From the NCBI GenBank assembly GCA_964511645.1, contig CAZEGV010000004.1:1-64000 (forward strand): a stretch of 64,000 nucleotides of DNA, read 5' to 3'. Each line of letters starts with the position of its first letter. The stretch's first letter is position 1. Below the pieces are notes generated by a model. The model ran no database searches. It was not told the DNA's origin and worked only from the letters and a program-made list of their open reading frames with translations. The stretch is from CAZEGV01 sp964511645 (lineage in GTDB: Bacteria > Bacteroidota > Bacteroidia > Cytophagales > JAAEPT01). Shown here piece by piece: positions 44,967 to 53,269 of the stretch. The translations under genes were made by a program, and so were the position numbers.

Positions 44967-46155
44967 TCTACTCATCACCTTTTTATTACTAATTTCTAGT
45001 CAATTACTTAGCCAGCATTATGAAACTGAACTAAACGGGACAACACAAGGTTGGGCAAAGCTCAATATCCCAGAACACTTGTACGAGAAATCGACTAGTT
45101 CAGCGTTAAAAGATTTTAGAATTTATGGTTTAAGCAATCAAGAAGACACGATAGAAGTACCTTATATCATACAAAGCCATACTGATTTTCATTTCAGCGA
45201 AAGTGATCCTTTTAAAATAATCAACCAAGCTTCGATAAATGGTGAGTTTCTATATACGATTGTGCAAGAAATACCTAAAATCATTAACACAATACAGCTA
45301 GACATTTCTCAGAACAATTTTGATTGGAAAGTAGATATAGAAGGAAGCCAAAACCAAAAGGAATGGTACAAGATTACTCAAAATTATCGAATCATGTCTA
45401 TCGAAAATGAACTGACTGATTATAAATTCACTACTATTCGAATCCCATCTTCTCAGTACAAGTACTTCAGACTTAGAGTCAAAAGTAAAACGAAACCTAC
45501 AATCACTGGTGCCACATCTCAAAAAGATTCTACTATTTTTGGTAAATACATTCAGTACACTATACAGAACATAAAAAACTCACAAGACAAAAAGCAAAAA
45601 CAAAGTGTTTATGAAATCACACTTCAGCATAAAGTTCCTTTATCGAGGTTGTCTTTTTTGATTAATAATGAAAAAGATTATTACCGCCCATTTAGGTTAT
45701 CTTACAGTAAAGACAGCGTCAGAAAGTACTATAACACCATTACTAGTGGTGTATTGCATTCACTCAATTCAAGTCAATATGAAACAAATAATACGAGTGT
45801 CAAATACTTAAAACTCATCATTCAAAACTTTAATAACCCCCCTCTTGACATTGACTCAATTATACTAGAGGGTGTAAGTGAAGAGATAGTGGCTCTGTTC
45901 CCAGACAATGGCACAAAATACTGGGCAGAATACGGAGATAAGAACAAAACTAGACCTCGCTATGATATACAACACTTTGACAACACCATCCCTAAAGTAA
46001 TACCAACACTTAATTTTGGTATAGAAACATATAAAAAGCCTATTTCATCACCAGAACCAAAACCATTATTTAATCAAACATGGCTTTGGTCTATTATGCT
46101 TGTCATTATCGGAATACTCGCTTGGTTTTCGATAAAAATGCTAAAAAGCAGTTAG
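44938..46155 (+). CDS. DUF3999 family protein
   Basis: A 405-residue exported protein with an N-terminal signal peptide (LLITFLLLISSQLLS), a periplasmic beta-rich body (FRIYGLSNQEDTIEVPYII and YKYFRLRVKSK) and a single C-terminal membrane helix (WLWSIMLVIIGILAWFSIKM). This fits DUF3999, the partner of DUF2339. The start lies 29 bases inside the previous gene, so they are coupled and probably act as a membrane complex. Confidence 0.82.
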   Translation: MLNISIVKNNLLITFLLLISSQLLSQHYETELNGTTQGWAKLNIPEHLYEKSTSSALKDFRIYGLSNQEDTIEVPYIIQSHTDFHFSESDPFKIINQASINGEFLYTIVQEIPKIINTIQLDISQNNFDWKVDIEGSQNQKEWYKITQNYRIMSIENELTDYKFTTIRIPSSQYKYFRLRVKSKTKPTITGATSQKDSTIFGKYIQYTIQNIKNSQDKKQKQSVYEITLQHKVPLSRLSFLINNEKDYYRPFRLSYSKDSVRKYYNTITSGVLHSLNSSQYETNNTSVKYLKLIIQNFNNPPLDIDSIILEGVSEEIVALFPDNGTKYWAEYGDKNKTRPRYDIQHFDNTIPKVIPTLNFGIETYKKPISSPEPKPLFNQTWLWSIMLVIIGILAWFSIKMLKSS

Positions 46156-46179
46156 AACACAGGCAATAAACTAATCAAG

Positions 46180-46902
46180 ATGAAAGAAAAGCCTAGACTT
46201 TCTAGATTAACTGCTATCCTAACCCAGTTACAGTCAAAACAAATATTGACAGCACGAGAAATTGCTGAAAAACATAATGTAAGTATTCGAACGATATATC
46301 GCGATATTCGAACCCTTGAAAATTCAGGGATTCCAATCATTACGGAAGAAGGCAAAGGATATTCTTTAATGGATAGTTTTAATCTTCCGCCAGTAATGTT
46401 TACTGAAAAAGAAGCAAATGCTTTGATTACTGCGGAACAACTTATATTAAAAAATAAAGACAGATCTTTCACTATAGAATATCAAAATGCAGTTTCTAAA
46501 ATAAAATCAATTTTACGCCATTCACAAAAAGAAAAAATTGAACTCTTATCTGAAAGAATATATTTCAGAAATAACGCAGAAAATCAGAAAACAAGTGATT
46601 ATTTAATGACCATTCAATCTGCTATTTCAGATTTTAAGCTTATTGAAATTGAATATCAATCTTTACACGGAGAAAACACTAAACGAACCATTGAACCTTT
46701 CGCTTTATACAGCACTCAAGAAAATTGGCTTTTAATCGCTGTATGTAAATTAAGAAATAATTTTAGGGTTTTTAGATTAGATCATATTCACAAATTGATT
46801 GTTCAAAGCCACCATTTTGAATCTCAAAAAATAACACTTCAAGAATATTTTGAAATTTGTAGAGAAAAACACCTAACAACCCCTGACATACCTTTGTCAT
46901 AA
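46180..46902 (+). CDS. YafY-type regulator with HTH and WYL domains
   Basis: A 240-residue transcription factor. The N-terminal HTH_11 is SRLTAILTQLQSKQILTA to REIAEKHNVSIRTIYRDI (about 7-46). A WYL ligand-sensing domain lies at about 138-215 (KLIEIEYQSLHGENTKR, ALYSTQENWLLIAVC, FRVFRLDHIHKL). WYL regulators often control small stress or DNA-damage genes. The two small genes downstream on the same strand probably belong to its regulon. Confidence 0.88.
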   Translation: MKEKPRLSRLTAILTQLQSKQILTAREIAEKHNVSIRTIYRDIRTLENSGIPIITEEGKGYSLMDSFNLPPVMFTEKEANALITAEQLILKNKDRSFTIEYQNAVSKIKSILRHSQKEKIELLSERIYFRNNAENQKTSDYLMTIQSAISDFKLIEIEYQSLHGENTKRTIEPFALYSTQENWLLIAVCKLRNNFRVFRLDHIHKLIVQSHHFESQKITLQEYFEICREKHLTTPDIPLS

Positions 46903-46918
46903 CCTTCATTTACTTTTG
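46889..46918 (+). promoter_or_regulatory. Two tandem -7-like elements before the GyrI-like gene
   Basis: TACCTTTG (46889-46896, within the end of the regulator gene) and TACTTTTG (46911-46918) both match TAnnTTTG. The second is 23 bases before the ATG and is the better candidate. Confidence 0.5.
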
Positions 46919-46940
46919 CAATATTATAAATCATAAAAAC

Positions 46941-47399
46941 ATGGACAAAGTAACTGTTAAAGCATTTGAAGTAATCGGTATTTCAATAAGAACTACCAAC
47001 GAAAACGAACAAGCAGCAAAAGACATTGGAGAATTATGGAATAAATTTATGTCGGAAGGAATTATTGAAAAAATTCCTAATAAAGTTGATAACACTATTT
47101 ATTCAATCTACACTGAATATGAAAGTGATTATACAAAACCATATACAACAGTTTTGGGTTGTAAAGTTGAGCACCTAAATGAAATACCCAACGGAATGGT
47201 TGGTAAATCTTTTAAAGAAGGGAAATATATTAACTTTTCTACTAAAGGAGACTTAACAAAAGGATTAATTATTAATAAATGGAAAGAAATATGGAAAATG
47301 GATTTAGACCGAGTTTATTCTGCAGATTTTGAAGTATTTGGAGAAAAAGCACAAAACCCAAATGATGCAGAAATTGATATTTTAATTGCTATAAAGTAA
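46941..47399 (+). CDS. GyrI-like/effector-binding domain protein
   Basis: A 152-residue stand-alone GyrI-like (AraC effector-binding) domain. Signatures are VKAFEVIGISIRTTN near 5-19, IYSIYTEYESDYTKPYTTV near 50-68 and a C-terminal DFEVFGEKA followed by EIDILIAIK. Such proteins bind small hydrophobic or cationic ligands or act as hydrolases in some cases. It lies between a WYL regulator and a DUF1801 gene, 12 bases before the latter. Confidence 0.83.
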   Translation: MDKVTVKAFEVIGISIRTTNENEQAAKDIGELWNKFMSEGIIEKIPNKVDNTIYSIYTEYESDYTKPYTTVLGCKVEHLNEIPNGMVGKSFKEGKYINFSTKGDLTKGLIINKWKEIWKMDLDRVYSADFEVFGEKAQNPNDAEIDILIAIK

Positions 47400-47411
47400 T
47401 CTCTACTAAAA

Positions 47412-47780
47412 ATGATTCGAGAAACTGATAAGTATTATTTAAACAAAGAAGAACCTAATAGAAGTTGTTTACTTGCTTTAAGAGAAATTATTCTTAAGCA
47501 AGATGATGACATTTCGGAAACAAGAAAGTGGGGAATGCCTTGTTTTTGTTACAAGAAAAAAATATTCTGCTATCTTTGGATTGACAAAAAAACAAATGAG
47601 CCTTATCTCTTAATGGTTGAAGGAAAACACTTAAACTATCCAGAATTAGAAATAGGGGATCGTTCTCGAATGAAAATATTTAGAGTAAGCCCTAATAAAA
47701 ACTTACCAATTAGTTTTATTAAATCACTACTAAATAAGGCTTTAAATTTATACAGAAATGGGACTATAAAAGCCAAGTAA
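47412..47780 (+). CDS. DUF1801 family protein
   Basis: A 122-residue soluble protein of the DUF1801 (YdhG-like) family. The typical segments are LALREIILKQDDDISETRKWGMP near 21-43 and CFCYKKKIFCYLWIDKK near 44-60. Biochemical function is unknown. It follows the GyrI-like gene by 12 bases; these families are often co-located, suggesting a stress-response cassette under the WYL regulator. Confidence 0.8.
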   Translation: MIRETDKYYLNKEEPNRSCLLALREIILKQDDDISETRKWGMPCFCYKKKIFCYLWIDKKTNEPYLLMVEGKHLNYPELEIGDRSRMKIFRVSPNKNLPISFIKSLLNKALNLYRNGTIKAK

Positions 47781-47798
47781 ATTCATTGTGAATAGTGT

Positions 47799-47842
47799 AA
47801 GGGTCTAGGTGATTGAACCAAAACTCAATTACCTAAACCCTT
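47799..47842. terminator. Imperfect long hairpin between convergent genes
   Basis: The left arm 47799-47816 and right arm 47825-47842 pair over 18 positions with two interruptions (AAGGGTnTAGGTnATTGA with its complement). It sits between the DUF1801 gene and the convergent 63-aa gene and may terminate both, though the T-tails are weak. Confidence 0.4.
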
Positions 47843-47878
47843 ATTACTGCTCATACACAATTTAGATTTATCTATTTT

Positions 47879-48070
47879 TCACACAAAACACTTATCTAAC
47901 ACTAAGCTATGCCTGTTAGACGTAAAAGTATAATAGCACCAACCCTTGAGTTGGTTAACTTCTTTTGGACCTAACCACTTGAGTGATTTTTTTAACTCCT
48001 TCTCGAAAAGAGCCAAATCAAAACTTACTTTAGACAAAATCTTTTTAATAAACTCTAACATGTTTTTCAT
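47879..48070 (-). CDS. Small conserved-looking hypothetical protein
   Basis: A 63-residue basic cytoplasmic protein (MKNMLEFIKKILSKVSFDLA, then LFEKELKKSLKWL). The pattern of a short helix, SFD, a second amphipathic helix and a C-terminal W-C-Y-x-x-F segment looks like a small orphan protein family of flavobacteria, but I cannot name it. An upstream TATCTTAT with TTG about 20 bases before resembles a promoter. No operon partner. Confidence 0.5.
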   Translation of the reverse strand: MKNMLEFIKKILSKVSFDLALFEKELKKSLKWLGPKEVNQLKGWCYYTFTSNRHSLVLDKCFV

Positions 48071-48222
48071 ATTTAAATCAGTGTTTTAGTTCCAACCTTA
48101 CTCACACTTCAACGATAAGATAAGTGATTTAGTTCACAAACACATTCTTTTTTTCTATAAAAACAAAAAAAAGTATCTGTCAGTTGATGAATGTTTTACA
48201 ATACACACTAATTATATTATGG

Positions 48223-49254
48223 CTATATACTCTGCACTTCAGCTGGTCTGTGTATTTTCTTTACCAAACCTTGTAATACTTTACCTGGTCCACACTCTAT
48301 AAAAACTTCTGCACCGTCTTCAATCATATGTTGTACAGATTGTGTCCATTTTACTGGAGCTGTCAATTGAGCAATTAAATTCTTTTTAATTACCTCTACA
48401 TCCGTTTCAGGATTTGTTGTCACATTTTGATATACTGGACAAACTGCTTTGCTAAAAGAAGTTGCGTTAATCGCTTTTGCTAACTCTACTCTTGCAGGCT
48501 CCATCATTGAACTGTGAAAACCTCCACCTACTGGTAATGGTAAAGCACGTTTAGCACCAGCTTCTTTAGCCAATTCACAGGCTTTCTCAATTCCTTCTTT
48601 ACTTCCCGAAATAACTAATTGCCCTGGGCAATTATAGTTAGCCGCTACAACACCTTCTACTTGAGCACAAACATCCTCTACGGCTTTATCTTCCAAACCA
48701 AGAATGGCTGCCATTGTAGATGGATTTTGTTCGCAAGCTTTCTGCATTGCCAAAGCTCTTTTATAAACTAGTTTTAATCCATCTTCAAAACTCAATGCAC
48801 CTGCTGCTACTAAAGCCGAAAATTCACCTAAAGAATGTCCTGCCACCATACTTGGTGTAAAATCCTCTGCTACCAATGCAGAAATTACCGAATGCAAAAA
48901 TACTGCTGGCTGAGTAATATTAGTTTGTTTTAGTTCTTCGGCAGTACCTTCAAACATTACTTTTGTAATTTCAAACCCTAAAATCTTATTTGCTTGTTCA
49001 AATAATTGTTTTGCTTTCGCTGATGATTCATATAAATCTTTACCCATTCCTGAGAACTGAGCTCCCTGTCCAGGGAATATATAAGCTTTTTTCATCTTAA
49101 TTCTATTTGTTATTTTTTTATCCTCTACGTTTTTGTCCAAAAACGCATTAATTTTATCTACATCCAATGACCTAGAGATTTTACCAAAGGCATCTATACT
49201 GATATCAAGTCCTTCAAGGTCTTTGTGTACTTTTGGTTTTTTCTCCTCTCCCAT
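48223..49254 (-). CDS. fabD: Malonyl CoA-acyl carrier protein transacylase with 53-aa N-terminal extension
   Basis: The FabD domain loads malonyl groups onto ACP for fatty-acid synthesis. It begins at the ATG at 49095 (MKKAYIFPGQGAQFSGMGKD), with nucleophile motif VAGHSLGEFSALVAAG and GGGFHSSMM carrying the catalytic His. The frame is open upstream for 53 more codons to an ATG at 49254 (MGEEKKPKVHKDLEGLDISI), which overlaps the gltX stop by one base (TAATG). The extension is unlike FabD. It is either a real fusion or a separate small protein that lost its stop. The TAATG coupling favours translation from 49254. Confidence 0.88.
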   Translation of the reverse strand: MGEEKKPKVHKDLEGLDISIDAFGKISRSLDVDKINAFLDKNVEDKKITNRIKMKKAYIFPGQGAQFSGMGKDLYESSAKAKQLFEQANKILGFEITKVMFEGTAEELKQTNITQPAVFLHSVISALVAEDFTPSMVAGHSLGEFSALVAAGALSFEDGLKLVYKRALAMQKACEQNPSTMAAILGLEDKAVEDVCAQVEGVVAANYNCPGQLVISGSKEGIEKACELAKEAGAKRALPLPVGGGFHSSMMEPARVELAKAINATSFSKAVCPVYQNVTTNPETDVEVIKKNLIAQLTAPVKWTQSVQHMIEDGAEVFIECGPGKVLQGLVKKIHRPAEVQSI

Positions 49255-50789
49255 TAGGCTTGTGCTTTTACTGGTAAGACTTCAATTGCTTTTTTAAGCC
49301 TAGCCGATACTTCTTTTTTTCCTATCAGCTCTAATACTGGCATTAAGTCTGGACCACTTCCTTGCCCACTTACAGCTACTCGCAATGCTTGCATCACTTT
49401 CCCTAAGCCTACTCCATGCTTTTCTAGTACTTCTACCAATTTTTCTTTTATAGTATATTCAGTAAAGTTACCCATATTAAGAATCTCTTCTGCATAATCA
49501 CTAAAAACAGCTACTGCATCAGTCGTCCATTTTTTCTTTACTGTTTTGGAATCATATTCACTTGGAGCATCAAAGAAATATTTAGCTTCTGTTATCAATT
49601 CTGTAGGAAAAGTAATTCTCTCTTTTAATAATCCCGCGATAATTTCGGCTTTTTTAGCAGAGCATTCTTGTCCTTTTAAATCATCCAATAAGTATTGAGC
49701 CAATTCAACATCTGTTTGTTGACGTAAGTATTGCTGATTGAACCATTTCACTTTATCAAAATCAAACCTAGCTCCTGATTTACCAATTCTAGCCACAGAA
49801 AACTCTTTCTCTAATTCTGCTAGTGTAAATAGTTCTTCATGCGTTCCTGGGTTCCAACCTAATAAAGACAAAAAATTGATTACTGCTCCTTTTAAGAAGC
49901 CACTTTCTTTATACCCTTTTGATAGATTCTTAGTCTCTGGATCTATCCAATCTAATGGAAACACAGGAAACCCCAATTGATCGGCAGCTCTCTTGCTTAA
50001 CTTCCCTTTACCGTCAGGCTTAAGGATAAGCGGAAGATGTGCAAATTGTGGCATCTCATTTTCCCATCCTAAATATTTGTATAACAAAACGTGTAACGGT
50101 GCTGATGGCAACCATTCCTCCCCACGGATTACATGCGTTATTTTCATCAAATAATCATCCACCACATTTGCTAAATGATATGTAGGCATCCCATCCGATT
50201 TCATAATGACCTTATCATCTATTGCAGACGAATGAACCATTACCCAACCTCTTACCATATCATTTAACCTTATTTCCTCTTTACGAGGCACCTTAAGCCT
50301 AATCACATAAGCCTCTCCAGCATCCATCTTACGCTTCACTTCATCCTCTGGCAACGTTAACGAATTCTTCATCGACATACGAGTGATAGAATTATACTGC
50401 GGTGATGCCACACGAGCCGCTTTTAGTCGTTCACGCATTTCAGTAAGCTCATCTGGAGTATCAAAAGCATAATAAGCATGCCCCTCATCCACCAACTTCT
50501 GTGCATACTGCATATACATTGGCTTCCTATCCGATTGGCGATAAGGACCTACCTCACCCGGATTCCACGGACTTTCATCTGGTACAATACCTAACCATTC
50601 CAAAGAAGATTTGATATACTCTTCAGCTCCTTCTACATAACGTGTCTGGTCTGTGTCTTCTATTCTTAACAAGAATTTTCCACCTTGGTTTTTGGCAAAT
50701 AAATAATTGTATAATGCGGTACGAACACCGCCGATGTGTAATGCCCCAGTAGGACTGGGTGCAAATCTTACTCGTACTTCTCTACTCAT
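49254..50789 (-). CDS. gltX: Glutamyl-tRNA synthetase
   Basis: Class I synthetase (511 aa) charging tRNA(Glu). The HIGH motif appears in FAPSPTGALHIGGVRTALYN near 8-27, and the KMSKS equivalent as GKGKLSKRAAD near 260-270. VIRGEEWLPSAPLHVLLY near 220-237 and the C-terminal anticodon-binding helices (LMPVLELIGKKEVSARL) complete it. The presence of gatC implies that in this organism Glu-tRNA(Gln) may also be formed and amidated. The fabD reading frame is coupled downstream. Confidence 0.96.
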   Translation of the reverse strand: MSREVRVRFAPSPTGALHIGGVRTALYNYLFAKNQGGKFLLRIEDTDQTRYVEGAEEYIKSSLEWLGIVPDESPWNPGEVGPYRQSDRKPMYMQYAQKLVDEGHAYYAFDTPDELTEMRERLKAARVASPQYNSITRMSMKNSLTLPEDEVKRKMDAGEAYVIRLKVPRKEEIRLNDMVRGWVMVHSSAIDDKVIMKSDGMPTYHLANVVDDYLMKITHVIRGEEWLPSAPLHVLLYKYLGWENEMPQFAHLPLILKPDGKGKLSKRAADQLGFPVFPLDWIDPETKNLSKGYKESGFLKGAVINFLSLLGWNPGTHEELFTLAELEKEFSVARIGKSGARFDFDKVKWFNQQYLRQQTDVELAQYLLDDLKGQECSAKKAEIIAGLLKERITFPTELITEAKYFFDAPSEYDSKTVKKKWTTDAVAVFSDYAEEILNMGNFTEYTIKEKLVEVLEKHGVGLGKVMQALRVAVSGQGSGPDLMPVLELIGKKEVSARLKKAIEVLPVKAQA

Positions 50790-50827
50790 AGTGACAAAAT
50801 TAACGCTTTAGACTAGTTTATCAAAAC

Positions 50828-50846
50828 TATTCTAAGTCTTAGAATA
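50828..50846. promoter_or_regulatory. 19-base palindrome between gltX and the patatin gene
   Basis: TATTCTAAG, a central T, then CTTAGAATA: a perfect dyad in the divergent intergenic region, 39 bases upstream of the gltX start. A second AT-rich inverted repeat (GAATAAAAA / TTTTTATTC) abuts it. It may be an operator for a dimeric regulator. Confidence 0.35.
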
Positions 50847-50965
50847 AAAAAAATATTTTTATTCCTGAGTGCACAATATAAATCAACTAATAACTAACTG
50901 ACAAATTCATCTTTTTAATACAATAATATAGCCTAGTTCACATATTGTTTGTACTTTAGTGCCTA

Positions 50966-53269
50966 ATGGGAAAACTCAAAAAAACAGCAGAAAAAATATT
51001 ATATTTTTTCCCCGTACAAATCATTATTACTCATTTGCGTAAAAATCAAATTTTACTACTGTTTTGGGCTGTTCTTTTCAGTATACTCACCAATGGTTTT
51101 GGATCAAACGTAGGACTCCCTTACTTATTATTAGACCCTGAATATCTTGGTCAAGTCTCTTTTCTAAGTATGTTTATTATGGGGTCTGCTTACGGGATTT
51201 ACACCATTGCTTTCTTTCTCACCTCATATATTTTAGATGCTCATAAATTTCCTTTTTTAGCTACTGTCAAGTACCCTTTACTTAGATTTAGTGTAAACAA
51301 CAGCCTAATCCCCCTTGTTTTCTTAAGTCTCTATTTAATTAAATTTTATAACTTTCAGTTAGAGTCGAGTTTTCAAAGCACTGCTAAAACCATTAAAGAA
51401 AGTATTGGGTTTTTCTCAGGATTTTCCCTTATACTTACCCTCCTATTTCTATACCTTACTTTTGCTCAAAACAGGTTTTTTAAAACCATGGTGGATAGCC
51501 TAGACTTTACACTCAAGAAAAAAAGAATTAACACCGTTCGTGTTATCAAAAAAATGAATGAAGCTCAGAAAAATAAGTTTGTGATTCGTTCATATCTCTA
51601 TAATTTTTGGAAAATCAAAAAAGTAGATGCTACGGCTATATTTTTAAACAAGGAAGCTATACTGAAAATCATTGACAGACATCACCTTAATGCAACTATT
51701 GTGCAAATTGGACTTTTTCTCTTAATTATTGGGATTGGGGTTTTTAAAGAATATAGTCTCTTACAGATTCCTGCGGCTGCAAGTGGATTTCTTTTATTTT
51801 CTTTCTTTGTGATGTTTACTGGTGCTTTTGCTTACTGGTTTCGCAATTGGACAATTACTGGGATTATTGCCATCCTTCTTATTTTTAATTTCTTTATGAA
51901 AAGAGATTTTTTAGACAGTCCCTACCAAGCTTTCGGTCTCAGCTATGACGAAGTAAATACACCGTATAATCTTGACGAAATCGAAAAACAAAATTCAAAA
52001 TCTCAATATGATTCAGATAAAAAAAACACATTAGAAATTTTAAATAATTGGAGAAAACAGTTCCCTAAAGCCAAAAAACCAAAAATCATATTTTTAGCGA
52101 CAAGCGGAGGAGGTCAAAGGGCTGCCTTATGGACAACTCATACCTTACAATACATAGACAAGGCGTTAGACAATAAATTAATGCGACACACCAAGCTCAT
52201 AACAGGGGCTTCTGGAGGACTTATTGGAGCAGCATACTATAGAGAATTATACCTCCGAAAAATCAACAAAAAATTAGAAACCATTAACGATAACAAGTAC
52301 TCTTATAATATCGCTAAAGACTTACTAAACCCTATGATTTTTTCTATCGTAGTCAATGATTTATTTTTTCGGTACAAGAAATTTGAGTACGAAGGCAATC
52401 AGTATTTTAGTGGAAGAGGTTACACCTTTGAAAAAACATTAAACAAAAACACAAATAACATTTTAAACAAAAAAGTAAGTGACTACACAAGTGATGAGTT
52501 TACGGCAAAGATACCAATGTTGCTAATATCACCTACAATAATAAATGACGGGAGGAGATTATACATTTCTACTCAGCCCATTAGTTACATGAACAACGTC
52601 TCTCATAAAGAAAATAGGACTTTTGTACCTCGGCAAAAGGGAATTGATTTTAATACTTTCTTTAAAGAAAAAGGTGCAAAAAAGCTAAAATTACTATCCG
52701 CACTAAGAATGAACGCTTCTTTTCCTTATATATCTCCTTTTGTAGAGCTTCCTACGGAACCAAAAATAGAGGTGATGGATGCAGGCTTATCTGACAATTA
52801 TGGTATATCGGATGCTTTGCGGTTTATGACCACATTTGAAAACTGGATAAAAGAAAATACTTCGGGAGTCATTATTGTCTCGATAAGAGATTCCGAAACC
52901 GACCCTGAAGTTGAAAAACCAGATGCTCCTTCTCTTTTCAAAAATCTATTCAACCCAATCGGAACTATCTTTAATCACTGGGAGTACATTCAAGATTTCA
53001 GTAATGATAATCAGATTGAATATGTAAGTAAATTATTCAAAAATAAATTTAATGTCATTTCTTTTTGCTACGACCCTAAGCCTCACAACTGGAGGAAACT
53101 AAAAGAGAAAGACATTGACCCAGATAGGATGGAAAAATTAAATCAGCAATCTAAAGCCTCTCTAAGTTGGCACTTAACCATCCGAGAAAAAGAAAGTATT
53201 ATGCGTACGATTGAAGAAGATTACAATCAAGAAATGCTCAACAATCTTAAAAATCTATTAAATGAATAG
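50966..53269 (+). CDS. Membrane-anchored patatin-like phospholipase
   Basis: A 767-residue protein. Residues 1-320 contain about seven to nine hydrophobic helices. The rest is a patatin-type lipid acyl hydrolase: oxyanion loop ATSGGGQRAALW near 378-389, serine nucleophile in LITGASGGLIGA near 411-422 (S416), and the dyad aspartate in MDAGLSDNYGI near 608. The active site should face the cytoplasm or periplasm side of the inner membrane; the orientation is not clear. It overlaps the DUF5686 gene by 8 bases and is probably co-translated with it. Confidence 0.85.
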   Translation: MGKLKKTAEKILYFFPVQIIITHLRKNQILLLFWAVLFSILTNGFGSNVGLPYLLLDPEYLGQVSFLSMFIMGSAYGIYTIAFFLTSYILDAHKFPFLATVKYPLLRFSVNNSLIPLVFLSLYLIKFYNFQLESSFQSTAKTIKESIGFFSGFSLILTLLFLYLTFAQNRFFKTMVDSLDFTLKKKRINTVRVIKKMNEAQKNKFVIRSYLYNFWKIKKVDATAIFLNKEAILKIIDRHHLNATIVQIGLFLLIIGIGVFKEYSLLQIPAAASGFLLFSFFVMFTGAFAYWFRNWTITGIIAILLIFNFFMKRDFLDSPYQAFGLSYDEVNTPYNLDEIEKQNSKSQYDSDKKNTLEILNNWRKQFPKAKKPKIIFLATSGGGQRAALWTTHTLQYIDKALDNKLMRHTKLITGASGGLIGAAYYRELYLRKINKKLETINDNKYSYNIAKDLLNPMIFSIVVNDLFFRYKKFEYEGNQYFSGRGYTFEKTLNKNTNNILNKKVSDYTSDEFTAKIPMLLISPTIINDGRRLYISTQPISYMNNVSHKENRTFVPRQKGIDFNTFFKEKGAKKLKLLSALRMNASFPYISPFVELPTEPKIEVMDAGLSDNYGISDALRFMTTFENWIKENTSGVIIVSIRDSETDPEVEKPDAPSLFKNLFNPIGTIFNHWEYIQDFSNDNQIEYVSKLFKNKFNVISFCYDPKPHNWRKLKEKDIDPDRMEKLNQQSKASLSWHLTIREKESIMRTIEEDYNQEMLNNLKNLLNE

